NCBI RefSeq assembly: GCF_001184025.1
Contig: NZ_BBYG01000012.1
Coordinates: 535,166 to 599,165, forward strand
From: Streptomyces maremycinicus
GTDB lineage: Bacteria; Actinomycetota; Actinomycetes; Streptomycetales; Streptomycetaceae
Length of the DNA stretch: 64,000 nt
Direction: 5' to 3'
Made by a program: the position numbers and the translations under genes. Every line of letters starts with the position of its first letter. Within the stretch, counting starts at the first letter, position 1. Shown here in pieces: positions 9,522 through 17,321 of this stretch. Below the pieces are notes generated by a model. It saw only the letters and a list, made by a program, of their open reading frames with translations, did not search any database and was not told the DNA's origin.

Positions 9522-10553
9522 ATGCCCATCGCAACCCCCGAGGTCTACAACGAGATGCTCGACCGGGCGAAGGCAGGCAAGTTCGCCTACCCGGCCATCA
9601 ACGTCACCTCGACGCAGACCCTGCACGCGGCACTGCGCGGCTTCGCCGAGGCGGAGAGCGACGGCATCGTCCAGATCTCCACGGGTGGCGCCGAGTTCCT
9701 GGGCGGCCAGTACAGCAAGGACATGGTGACGGGCTCGGTCGCCCTCGCCGAGTTCGCGCACGTCGTCGCCGAGAAGTACCCGGTCACCGTCGCGCTGCAC
9801 ACCGACCACTGCCCGAAGGACAAGCTCGACGGGTACGTCCGTCCGCTGCTCGCCGTCTCCGAGGAGCGGGTGAAGGCCGGCCGCAACCCGCTGTTCCAGT
9901 CGCACATGTGGGACGGTTCCGCCGAGACCCTCGCCGACAACCTCGCCATCGCGCAGGAGCTGCTCGCCCGCGCCGTCGCCGCGAAGATCATCCTCGAGGT
10001 GGAGATCACCCCGACCGGTGGCGAGGAGGACGGCGTCTCCCACGAGATCAACGACTCCCTGTACACGACGGTCGACGACGCGGTGCGCACCGTCGAGGCG
10101 CTGGGTCTGGGCGAGAAGGGCCGTTACCTGCTGGCCGCGTCCTTCGGCAACGTCCACGGCGTGTACAAGCCGGGCAACGTGGTGCTCCGCCCCGACCTGC
10201 TCAAGGAGCTGAACGAGGGCATCGCCGCGAAGTACGGCAAGCCGGCCGGCTCCCAGCCGTTCGACTTCGTCTTCCACGGCGGCTCCGGCTCCACCGCGGA
10301 GGAGATCGCGACCGCGCTGGACAACGGCGTCGTCAAGATGAACCTCGACACGGACACGCAGTACGCCTTCACGCGTCCCGTCGCCGACCACATGTTCAAG
10401 AACTACGACGGCGTCCTGAAGGTCGACGGCGAGGTCGGCTCCAAGAAGACCTACGACCCGCGGACCTGGGGCAAGCTGGCCGAGGCGGGCATGGCCGCGC
10501 GGGTCGTCGAGGCCACGCAGCACCTGCGCTCGGCGGGCCAGAAGATCAAGTAA
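9522..10553 (+). CDS. fba: Class II fructose-bisphosphate aldolase
   Basis: 343 residues, full length. The zinc-dependent enzyme splits fructose 1,6-bisphosphate into dihydroxyacetone phosphate and glyceraldehyde 3-phosphate, reversibly. Landmarks: FAYPAINVTSTQTLHAAL, the zinc-site segment VALHTDHCPKDKL, LEVEITPTGGEEDGVSHE, GNVHGVYKPGNVVLRPDLL (second zinc His), VFHGGSGSTAEEI (third zinc His) and KMNLDTDTQYAFTR. AAGGAGCGG lies just before the ATG. The 188-base leader suggests an independent promoter. A hairpin at 10658-10688 follows. Confidence 0.97.
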   Translation: MPIATPEVYNEMLDRAKAGKFAYPAINVTSTQTLHAALRGFAEAESDGIVQISTGGAEFLGGQYSKDMVTGSVALAEFAHVVAEKYPVTVALHTDHCPKDKLDGYVRPLLAVSEERVKAGRNPLFQSHMWDGSAETLADNLAIAQELLARAVAAKIILEVEITPTGGEEDGVSHEINDSLYTTVDDAVRTVEALGLGEKGRYLLAASFGNVHGVYKPGNVVLRPDLLKELNEGIAAKYGKPAGSQPFDFVFHGGSGSTAEEIATALDNGVVKMNLDTDTQYAFTRPVADHMFKNYDGVLKVDGEVGSKKTYDPRTWGKLAEAGMAARVVEATQHLRSAGQKIK

Positions 10554-10575
10554 CCCAAGGCGCCTCCGTGGTGCC

Positions 10576-10654
10576 CCCGTAGTACCTACCTCCGTATCAC
10601 CTCCGCGTGTCCCGGGAGGTACTACGGGTGAGTACCGGGTGTACTACGGGTACG
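10576..10654. promoter_or_regulatory. Cluster of three GTACTACGGG motifs ahead of the MFS gene
   Basis: CCCGTAGTACCT at 10576-10587 and its exact reverse complement at 10617-10628 form a perfect 12-bp inverted repeat. A third copy, GTACTACGGGTACG, is at 10641-10654. The same 14-mer recurs inverted at 16335-16348, and with one change at 17236-17249. An operator role is inferred from recurrence and intergenic position. Confidence 0.6.
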
Positions 10655-10657
10655 GGT

Positions 10658-10688
10658 GAGCCCGGCGTCTGTCTACGGCGCCGGGCTC
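10658..10688. terminator. Hairpin after fba
   Basis: Perfect 10-bp stem GAGCCCGGCG / CGCCGGGCTC (10658-10667, 10679-10688) with an 11-base loop. It sits between fba and the MFS gene and probably terminates fba. No T-run follows, as is usual in this genus. Confidence 0.6.
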
Positions 10689-10705
10689 GCTGTATACCTG
10701 GGGGC

Positions 10706-12196
10706 ATGCCTGACGTCCGGTTGGCCTCGCCCCGGGGCAAGTGGATCCTGCTGACCACGGTGCTCGGCTCCAGCATGGCCCTGCTGGACTCGACCGTCGT
10801 CAACGTCGCCCTCCCGCGCATCGGCCGTGACCTGGACGCCGACCTGGCCGCCCTCCAGTGGACCGTCAACGCGTATCTGCTGACGCTGGCCGGGCTGATC
10901 CTGCTCGGCGGCTCCCTGGGCGACCACTACGGGCGGCGCAAGGTGTTCGTGGTCGGCGTGGTGTGGTTCGCCCTCGCCTCGCTGCTGTGCGGGATCGCCC
11001 CGAACGCGGGCGTGCTCATCGCCGCCAGGGCGCTGCAAGGGGTCGGCGGCGCGCTCCTGACGCCGGGTTCCCTCGCCCTCATCCAGGCCTCCTTCCACCC
11101 GGACGACCGGGGGCGGGCGGTGGGCCTGTGGTCCGGGTTCGGGGGCATGGGGGCGGCCGTGGGGCCGTTCCTGGGCGGCTGGCTGGTGGACGGGCCGGGC
11201 TGGCGGTGGGTGTTCCTGCTGAACGTGCCGCTGGCGTTGGTGTGCGTGCCGGTGGCCCTGCGGCACGTACCGGAGTCGGACGGCAGGCCCGCCCGCGCGG
11301 CGGACGACGGTCCGCACGCGCGGTTCGACGTGCTGGGCGCCTTCCTCGGCGCGCTGGCGCTCGCCCTCGTCACCTATGCGCTGATCGAGGCCCGGAGCGG
11401 ACCCGTAGGGGTCGTCACGGGGGCGGCGGTCGCGGGGCTGGTCGCCGGGGTGGCCTTCGTGGCGGTGGAGCGCCGCAGCCCGGACCCGATGCTCCCGCTG
11501 GACATCTTCGGGTCCCGCCAGTTCACGGCCGTCAACCTGGTCACCCTGTGCGTGTACGCGGCCTTCGGCGGCTTCTTCTTCCTGTCCGCGGTCCAGCTCC
11601 AGGTGGTGGCCGGCTGGTCCGCCCTCGGAGCCGGTACGGCGCTGCTGCCGACGACCGTGCTGATGCTGCTGCTGTCCGCCCGCTCCGGCGAACTCGCCGA
11701 GCACATCGGCCCGCGGATCCCGCTCACCGTCGGCCCGCTGCTGTGCGCCGCCGGGATGCTGCTGATGCTGCGCGTCGGACCCGGCGCGTCCTACGCCACC
11801 GATGTCCTGCCTGCGGTCCTGGTGCTGGGCTTCGGCATGGTCGCGCTGGTCGCCCCGCTCACCGCGACCGTGCTGGCCTCGGTGGACGTCTCACGGGCCG
11901 GGGTGGCCAGCGGCGTCAACAACGCGGCGGCCCGCGCGGCGGGTCTCGTCGCCGTGGCCGCGCTGCCCCTGCTGACCGGGATGAGCTCGGAGGCGTACCG
12001 CTCGGCCACGGCCTTCGACGACGCGTTCCGGCGGGCGATGGTGCTGTGCGCGGGGGTGCTGGTGGTGGGCGCGGCGGTCGCCTTCGCGACGGTACGCCGA
12101 CCGGCGCCGGACTGCCGCAGGCCGGAGTGCAGGACCCACGGGAGCGTGCTGGCGCCGCCTCTGGAGGGGGAGCGGACGAAGGGCCGGCTGTCCTAG
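10706..12196 (+). CDS. MFS multidrug exporter, DHA2 (14-TM) family
   Basis: 496 residues with about 14 hydrophobic helices. The DHA2 signature LLDSTVVNVALPRIGRDL is in helix 1, motif A GDHYGRRKVFVVG between helices 2 and 3, and the antiporter-type motif C region GAAVGPFLGGWLVDG in helix 5. Such proteins export drugs or metabolites using the proton gradient. The ATG at 10706 gives the standard N-terminus; the frame opens 99 bases earlier inside a hairpin. No adjacent TetR or MarR repressor is present, but the upstream region carries three copies of a motif also found near the two-component system at 17-19 kb. Confidence 0.93.
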   Translation: MPDVRLASPRGKWILLTTVLGSSMALLDSTVVNVALPRIGRDLDADLAALQWTVNAYLLTLAGLILLGGSLGDHYGRRKVFVVGVVWFALASLLCGIAPNAGVLIAARALQGVGGALLTPGSLALIQASFHPDDRGRAVGLWSGFGGMGAAVGPFLGGWLVDGPGWRWVFLLNVPLALVCVPVALRHVPESDGRPARAADDGPHARFDVLGAFLGALALALVTYALIEARSGPVGVVTGAAVAGLVAGVAFVAVERRSPDPMLPLDIFGSRQFTAVNLVTLCVYAAFGGFFFLSAVQLQVVAGWSALGAGTALLPTTVLMLLLSARSGELAEHIGPRIPLTVGPLLCAAGMLLMLRVGPGASYATDVLPAVLVLGFGMVALVAPLTATVLASVDVSRAGVASGVNNAAARAAGLVAVAALPLLTGMSSEAYRSATAFDDAFRRAMVLCAGVLVVGAAVAFATVRRPAPDCRRPECRTHGSVLAPPLEGERTKGRLS

Positions 12197-12239
12197 CCGG
12201 TGCCGGCCGCGCTCTCCCGCCCGAGGTGCCGACCGCGCT

Positions 12240-12360
12240 CTCCCGGCACGACGGGTCTGTTCCGGGGTGCCGGTGGTGTTCTCCCGGCGCGACGGGTCTG
12301 TTCCGGGGTGCCGGTGGTGTTCTCTCGGCGCGACGGGTCTGTTCCGGGGTGCCGGTGGTC
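12240..12360. repeat. 41-bp tandem repeat, about three copies
   Basis: Units at 12240-12280, 12281-12321 and 12322-12360, each with CGACGGGTCTGTTCCGGGG at its core and differing at only a few positions. Non-coding, between the MFS and DUF3151 genes. Confidence 0.88.
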
Positions 12361-12416
12361 GGGGTTCACCCGGAGGACCCGGGGCCGAGGGCTCGCGGAT
12401 GGCGCAGACTGGACGC

Positions 12417-12830
12417 ATGTCCATTCACGAAAACCTCCTCGGGGGACCGCCCCCGACCCACCTGCCCGACGACCCCGAGCCGCGCGAGCTCCTCGCGAAC
12501 GGCACCGCGCCCGCCGACGTCGCGGCGAAGTACCCGACGTCCTCGCTGGCCTGGGCCCAGCTCGCCGACGACGCGTTCGAGCGGGGCAGCGTGGTGGAGT
12601 CGTACGCGTACGCCCGCACGGGGTACCACCGCGGGCTGGACAGCCTGCGCCGCAACGGCTGGAAGGGCCACGGCCCGGTGCCGTGGGAGCACGAGCCGAA
12701 CCGCGGCTTCCTGCGCGCGCTGCACGGCCTCGCCCGTGCCGCGCAGGCGATCGGTGAGCAGGCGGAGTGGGAGCGCTGCTCGCAGTTCCTGAAGGACTCC
12801 TCGCCGACGGCGGCCCAGACCCTGGGCTAG
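12417..12830 (+). CDS. DUF3151 family protein
   Basis: 137 residues. Matches the small actinobacterial DUF3151 family across its length: SIHENLLGGPPPTHLP, ELLANGTAPADVAAKYPTSS, AWAQLADDAF, YAYARTGYHRGLD, PWEHEPNRGFLRALHGLARAA. It is all-alpha, cytoplasmic and of unknown function. The start at 12417 is chosen because the longer frame would translate the 41-bp repeats just upstream. It runs in the same direction as the flanking genes with no clear operon partner. Confidence 0.9.
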   Translation: MSIHENLLGGPPPTHLPDDPEPRELLANGTAPADVAAKYPTSSLAWAQLADDAFERGSVVESYAYARTGYHRGLDSLRRNGWKGHGPVPWEHEPNRGFLRALHGLARAAQAIGEQAEWERCSQFLKDSSPTAAQTLG

Positions 12831-12952
12831 CCGAACCCGGCCCGGCCGCCCCTGGGCCGGCGACCCCTGCGGCGGCTGCCCCTGGGCCGGCCGTCCGTCG
12901 GGGTGTCTCAGCTGTGTGTTTTCGGGGCCCGTCTGGTGTGACCAGGCGGGCC

Positions 12953-12982
12953 TTGCGTTTCCGGGAGAGTATTGCGCAGTAT
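12953..12982 (+). promoter_or_regulatory. Candidate kynA-kynU promoter
   Basis: TTGCGT (12953-12958) and CAGTAT (12977-12982) are separated by 18 bases and lie about 80 bases before kynA. AGTATTGCGCAGTAT, a repeated AGTAT pair around TTGCGC, covers the -10 and could bind a regulator. Inferred from pattern only. Confidence 0.4.
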
Positions 12983-13061
12983 GTGCCGATGGGGACCGGG
13001 GCCCCCGTGTCGGTAACGGCAGGGGCGGACCGCTACCCGGAGTACACAACAGGAGACAGCG

Positions 13062-13907
13062 ATGTCCCAGCAGGCTCAGCCCGTACAGGCTTCGGAGCCC
13101 GAGACCCCGCATCTCGACTTCGCCGGCACCACGCCGTACGAGGACTACGTCAAGGCGGACGTGCTCACCCACCTCCAGCACACCCTCTCCGACGATCCCG
13201 GAGAGATGGTTTTCCTGGTCACCACCCAGGTCATGGAGCTGTGGTTCACGGTCATCGTGCACGAGTGGGAGACCGCCGCGAAGGCGCTCCGCCAGGACCG
13301 GGTGCCGGTGGCGATCGACGCGCTGAAGCGGTCCGTCCGCGAACTGGACGCGCTGAACGCGTCCTGGCGGCCGCTCGGGCAGCTGACCCCGGCGCAGTTC
13401 AACTCGTACCGCTCCGCGCTCGGCGAGGGCTCCGGCTTCCAGTCGGCGATGTACCGGCGCATGGAGTTCCTGCTCGGTGAGAAGTCCGCGTCCATGCTGG
13501 TCCCGCACCGTGGCGCGCCGCGCGTCCACGCGGAGCTGGAGAAGGCGCTGCACGAGCCGAGCCTGTACGACGAGGTGCTGCGGCTGCTCGCCCGGCGCGG
13601 TCACGCGATCCCGTCCGCCGTCCTGGAGCGTGACACCACGCGCCGGTACGAGCCCTCGGCGGAGGTCGAGGCGGTCTGGACGGCCGTCTACGCGGGGGAC
13701 GAGGGCGACGAGATCGCACGCCTCGGCGAGGCCCTGACGGACGTCGCCGAGCTGGTGTGGCGCTGGCGCAACGACCACCTCGTCGCCACCCGCCGTGCGA
13801 TGGGCGCGAAGGCCGGCACGGGCGGCTCGGCCGGCGTGGCCTGGCTCGAGAAGCGTGCGCAGAAGAACGTGTTCCCCGAGCTGTGGACGGCCAGGTCCCA
13901 TGTCTGA
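13062..13907 (+). CDS. kynA: Tryptophan 2,3-dioxygenase
   Basis: 281 residues, normal length for the bacterial haem enzyme that opens the indole ring of L-tryptophan to N-formylkynurenine, first step of the kynurenine pathway. Typical segments: YEDYVKADVLTHLQH, EMVFLVTTQVMELWFTVIVHE, LTPAQFNSYRSALGEGSGFQS (substrate pocket), and WRWRNDHLVATRRAMGAKAGTGGSAG, which includes the proximal haem-ligand His and the GTGGS motif. CAGGAGAC lies just before the ATG. The last eight bases overlap the kynU start (ATGTCTGA), so translation is coupled. Confidence 0.96.
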   Translation: MSQQAQPVQASEPETPHLDFAGTTPYEDYVKADVLTHLQHTLSDDPGEMVFLVTTQVMELWFTVIVHEWETAAKALRQDRVPVAIDALKRSVRELDALNASWRPLGQLTPAQFNSYRSALGEGSGFQSAMYRRMEFLLGEKSASMLVPHRGAPRVHAELEKALHEPSLYDEVLRLLARRGHAIPSAVLERDTTRRYEPSAEVEAVWTAVYAGDEGDEIARLGEALTDVAELVWRWRNDHLVATRRAMGAKAGTGGSAGVAWLEKRAQKNVFPELWTARSHV

Positions 13908-15102
13908 GCGCCCCGGATTCGAGCAGCTCGCCCTCAGGGCGAAGGAGTTGGACGGCGGCGACGGGCTGGCGGGCAAGCGTGCCCTGTTCCTCCTCGACGA
14001 CGGTGTCTACCTCGACGGCAACTCGCTGGGCGCGCTGCCGCGGTCCGTCCCCGGGCGGGTCGAGGACGTCGTACGGCGTCAGTGGGGCGCCCTGAGGATC
14101 CGCTCCTGGGACGAGAGCGGTTGGTGGACGGCGCCCGAGCGGATCGGCGACCGGATCGCCCCGCTGGTGGGCGCGGCGACCGGCCAGATCGTGGTGGGCG
14201 ACTCGACGAGCGTCAATGTCTTCAAGGCGCTTGTCGGCGCGGTCCGCCTGGTCGACGACGCCCGGGACGAGATCCTCGTCGACGCGACGACCTTCCCCAC
14301 GGACGGTTACATCGCCGCGTCCGCGGCCCGTCTCACCGGCCGCACGCTGCGCGCGGTGTCTCCGGGCGAGGTGCCGGCGGCGCTGTCGGAGCGTACGGCC
14401 GCCGTACTGCTCAACCACGTCGACTACCGCACCGGGCGGCTGCACGACCTGCCCTCGCTCACCGCCGCCGTGCACGCGGCCGGCGCGATCGCCGTCTGGG
14501 ACCTGTGCCACAGCGCGGGCGCCCTGCCCGTCGGTCTCGACGAGCACGGCGTGGACCTCGCGGTCGGCTGCACCTACAAGTACCTGAACGGCGGCCCGGG
14601 TTCACCGGCGTACCTGTATGTCCGCCACGGTCTCCAGGACCGGTTCGACTCGCCGCTGCCCGGCTGGAACTCGCACGCCGAGCCCTTCGGTATGCGGGAG
14701 ACGTACGAGCCGGCGGCGGGTGCTCCGCGCGGGCGGGTCGGCACTCCGGACATCCTGTCGATGCTCGCCCTGGAGGCAGCCCTCGACGTCTGGGACGGGG
14801 TCTCGGTCGAGGCGGTGCGGGCGAAGTCGCTGGCCCTGACGGACTTCTTCCTGGAGTGCGTCGCCGCGTACGTCCCCGAGGGGCGCGTCGAGTCGCTCAC
14901 CCCGGTGCGGCACGAGGAGCGCGGCAGCCAGGTCGCGCTGCGCTGCGAGGAGGCCGGCGAGGTCATGGAGCGGCTGATCGGGCGCGGGGTCGTCGGCGAC
15001 TTCCGCCGCCCGGACGTCCTGCGCTTCGGCTTCACCCCGCTCTACGTCGGCTTCGCGGACGTGGAACGGGCGGCCCGCGTGCTGGCGGAGGAACTGCGCT
15101 GA
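13900..15102 (+). CDS. kynU: Kynureninase
   Basis: 400 residues, PLP-dependent fold-type I hydrolase that cleaves kynurenine to anthranilate and alanine. Recognisable are FLLDDGVYLDGNSLGALP, VVGDSTSVNVFKALVGA, AVLLNHVDYRTGRLHDLP, WDLCHSAGALPVGLDEHGVDLAVGCTYKYLNGGPGSPA (PLP Lys in the YKYLNGG segment) and DFRRPDVLRFGFTPLYVGF. The ATG at 13900 overlaps the kynA stop by eight bases and beats the longer upstream frame, which runs within kynA. With kynA and the downstream hydrolase it can complete tryptophan to anthranilate. Confidence 0.96.
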   Translation: MSERPGFEQLALRAKELDGGDGLAGKRALFLLDDGVYLDGNSLGALPRSVPGRVEDVVRRQWGALRIRSWDESGWWTAPERIGDRIAPLVGAATGQIVVGDSTSVNVFKALVGAVRLVDDARDEILVDATTFPTDGYIAASAARLTGRTLRAVSPGEVPAALSERTAAVLLNHVDYRTGRLHDLPSLTAAVHAAGAIAVWDLCHSAGALPVGLDEHGVDLAVGCTYKYLNGGPGSPAYLYVRHGLQDRFDSPLPGWNSHAEPFGMRETYEPAAGAPRGRVGTPDILSMLALEAALDVWDGVSVEAVRAKSLALTDFFLECVAAYVPEGRVESLTPVRHEERGSQVALRCEEAGEVMERLIGRGVVGDFRRPDVLRFGFTPLYVGFADVERAARVLAEELR

Positions 15103-15411
15103 CCCGGTGGCCGGCCGGCGGACCCGGTCGGCAGACCGGGCCGGCGGACCCGGCCGGCAGACCCGGACGGTGGCCCGGCGGGCTGAACCGGCCGGGTCTC
15201 CCGGTCGTACCTGGGGGTACGACCGGAGGGATTCCCGGCGGGCGGGCCTGCCGGGGCGGCGGAACAGCAGAACCGTTTACCTGGACCGGTTGCCTCTCAC
15301 CGAGCGTGACATCCGCGTGTCCGCGCACGTCACGGGCCTGATACCGTCCCGGCCAACGGCCGAATTCCCATCTGGTCCGCCAAATCTGTTTCGCCGCTGA
15401 GAGGTTGGAGC
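15103..15411. other. 309-bp gap between kynU and the formamidase-like gene
   Basis: The first ~90 bases are degenerate GGCCGGCGGACCCGG-type repeats. Later there is an inverted repeat CGTGAC / GTCACG (15305-15310, 15329-15334) and a less GC-rich stretch before the next start, which may hold a separate promoter (possible -10 in TGATACCGT near 15340). No gene is seen. Confidence 0.5.
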
Positions 15412-16296
15412 ATGCCGGACGACGTTGTCGAAGCCCGGGCCGCCGCCGAGGAGGCGTCGGCCTTCGCGCATCCGCCCGTCGAGCCCGACGTCACCACGGC
15501 GTACGGCGATCACCCCGACCAGGTGATCGACTTCTACGTCCCGCGCGTGCAGGCCGGCCCGGGGGGCTCCGTCCCGCTCGTCGTCGTGCTGCACGGCGGG
15601 GCCTGGCGGGCGCCGTACGACCGGCGCCACATCACGCCGTTCGCGGACTACCTGGCGCAGCGCGGCTTCGCGGTGGCCAACGTGGAGTACCGGCGGGGCG
15701 CTGGAACCCCCGACCCGGAGGGGACATCCCCGGTCGCCGGACGCTGGCCGGAGACCTTCGACGACATCGCCGCGGCCCTCGACGCGCTTCCCGCCCTCGT
15801 CCGGGAGGCCGTGCCGCAGGCCGACGCCCGCCGTACGGTGCTGACCGGTCACTCGGCGGGTGGCCACCTCGCCCTGTGGGCGGCGGCCCGGCATGTGCTG
15901 CCCGCCGACGCGCCCTGGCGCACCGGGGGTTCGGCCTCGCTGCGGGGCGTCGTCGCGCTCGCCCCGATCGCCGACTTCGCGGTCGCCGAGAAGCTCGACG
16001 TGTGCGACGGAGCGGCCCATCAACTCCTCGGCGGTGAGGAGCGGTTCGGTGAGCGGCGGCCGTACGCCGACCCCGCGCTGCTGCTGCCGACGGGGGTCGC
16101 GACGACCCTGGTCCAGGGCCGGACCGACCTGGTCGTCCCGCAGGCGGTCGCCGAGGCGTACGCGGACGCGGCGGCGAAGGCGGGGGAGGTGGTGGGCCTG
16201 ACCCTGCTGGAGGACGTCGGCCACTTCCCGCTCATCGACCCGGCGGCGGACGCGTGCGCGGTGGTGGCGGAGGAGATCGCCCAACTGGCGTGGTAG
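15412..16296 (+). CDS. Alpha/beta hydrolase, probable kynurenine formamidase
   Basis: 294 residues, alpha/beta-hydrolase fold of the arylformamidase / BD-FAE-like type. The oxyanion motif is LHGGAWRAPYD, the nucleophile elbow TGHSAGGHLALW, the acid residue lies in GRTDLVVP, and the catalytic His in DVGHFPLID. The missing enzyme between KynA and KynU is N-formylkynurenine formamidase, and this gene follows them on the same strand, so that role is likely, but the link is positional and another ester or amide could be the substrate. The start ATG follows GAGAGGTTGGAGC. The 309-base gap means it may use its own promoter. Confidence 0.85.
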   Translation: MPDDVVEARAAAEEASAFAHPPVEPDVTTAYGDHPDQVIDFYVPRVQAGPGGSVPLVVVLHGGAWRAPYDRRHITPFADYLAQRGFAVANVEYRRGAGTPDPEGTSPVAGRWPETFDDIAAALDALPALVREAVPQADARRTVLTGHSAGGHLALWAAARHVLPADAPWRTGGSASLRGVVALAPIADFAVAEKLDVCDGAAHQLLGGEERFGERRPYADPALLLPTGVATTLVQGRTDLVVPQAVAEAYADAAAKAGEVVGLTLLEDVGHFPLIDPAADACAVVAEEIAQLAW

Positions 16297-16334
16297 CCGC
16301 GGCCCCGGCCCGGTGGGGGTGAAGTCCCCTGGGT

Positions 16335-16348
16335 CGTACCCGTAGTAC
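16335..16348. promoter_or_regulatory. CGTACCCGTAGTAC motif ahead of the decayed hydrolase
   Basis: Exact reverse complement of bases 10641-10654 and a 13/14 match to 17236-17249. It is followed by CTGAGCTACG. Probably the old control site of the now broken hydrolase gene; binding by a regulator is inferred. Confidence 0.55.
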
Positions 16349-16518
16349 CTGAGCTACGTCGCAGAAGAGCTCCCCAGCGGGACGCGAACGACGCGCGCCG
16401 GTCCGTAACTTCCCAGCCAGGAAGGCCCGATGGCCGGGCGCAGTGGCGGGGGAGGAGCGGGATGGCGGAGCTTCGTTTTCGCGGGAGGCGGCGCCGTGCG
16501 AGGGGAACGCACGGGTAA

Positions 16519-16890
16519 CGGCACTGGTTCCGCGCCCTGTTGGCCGTTCTCGTCACCACCGCCGTGGTCGCCCCCCTCACGGCGGCAGCGGGCCGGCCGC
16601 GGATCCCGGCCTCGGCCCCGGCACGATCAGCGCCGCCGTGATCACCCCGGACCGCGCCGAGGAAGCGGCCCCGGATCCGGAGGAGTTCCTGCGCGGGCTG
16701 CGCGCCGTCACCGCGCCGCGCTCCCGGTTCACCCTCCTGTGCCACTCGTACGGCACGGTCGTGTGCGGCCGTGCCGCCCCGAACCCGGAGGTGACGGATC
16801 TCGTCCTTCTCGGCAGCCCGGGCACGGGCGCGGAATCGTCCGCCGACCTGCGCACCGACGCACGGATCCGGGCGGCCCGCGGACCGGTTC
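16519..16890 (+). pseudogene. Remnant of a secreted alpha/beta hydrolase (DUF1023-like)
   Basis: Two pieces of one protein survive in different frames. The first, from about 16525, reads HWFRALLAVLVTTAVVAPL, a signal-peptide-like segment with an in-frame TAA just upstream and no good start. The second, from about 16611, reads GTISAAVITPDRAEEAAPD then FTLLCHSYGTVVCGRAA and VTDLVLLGSPGTGAESSADL, which contains the GHSYG-type nucleophile elbow of DUF1023 hydrolases. The middle of the protein, normally well over 100 residues, is missing, so an internal deletion is likely. It is cut off at RIRAARG where the response-regulator remnant begins. Confidence 0.72.
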
Positions 16891-17253
16891 GCCGAGGCGG
16901 TCCGGGTGGTGGCGGCCGGTGACGCCCTGCTCGCGCCCGTCATCACCCGCGAGCTGATCGCCGAGTTCTCCCGTCTCGACGGCAAGCCCAGAGCCCCGCT
17001 GAAGGAACGGGTCGGCGATCTCACCGAGCGCGAGACGGAGGTGCTCACCCTGATCGCGCGGGGTCTGTCCAACGCGGAGATCGCCGACCACCTCTTCGTG
17101 GCCGAGCAGACGGTGAAGACGCACGTGGGCCGGATCCTGGTGAAACTCGGGCTGCGGGACCGCACCCAGGCGGCGGTGTTCGCGTCCGAGTCGGGGCTGG
17201 TGAGACCGTCGGGGTACCGAACGGCCGTGCCCCGTCGGACCCGTAGTACTTGA
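16883..17253 (+). pseudogene. NarL/LuxR-type response regulator remnant lacking its receiver domain
   Basis: From about 16883 the frame reads DRFAEAVRVVAAGDALLAPV, aligning with the end of the receiver and linker of the intact regulator at 18680 (AEGVRVVAAGEALLAPSV). A complete LuxR helix-turn-helix follows (DLTERETEVLTLIARGLSNAEIA, then VKTHVGRILVKLGLRDRTQAA). The receiver domain with its aspartate is gone. An ORF from GTG 16906 could still give a 115-residue DNA-binding protein, so expression as a receiver-less regulator cannot be excluded. The stop overlaps a GAGAGGG/CCCTCTC hairpin (17252-17277). Confidence 0.7.
17236..17249. promoter_or_regulatory. CGGACCCGTAGTAC motif ahead of the histidine kinase
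   Basis: 13 of 14 bases match the motif at 16335 and its inverted copy at 10641. It lies inside the 3' end of the regulator remnant, about 75 bases before the histidine kinase start, where autoregulation would be expected. Inference from recurrence. Confidence 0.5.
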
Positions 17254-17321
17254 GAGGGATCCGCACGAACCCCTCTCACTGGTGACGACCGCGACCCTGT
17301 CCTGCGCATACCGTTTTGAAC

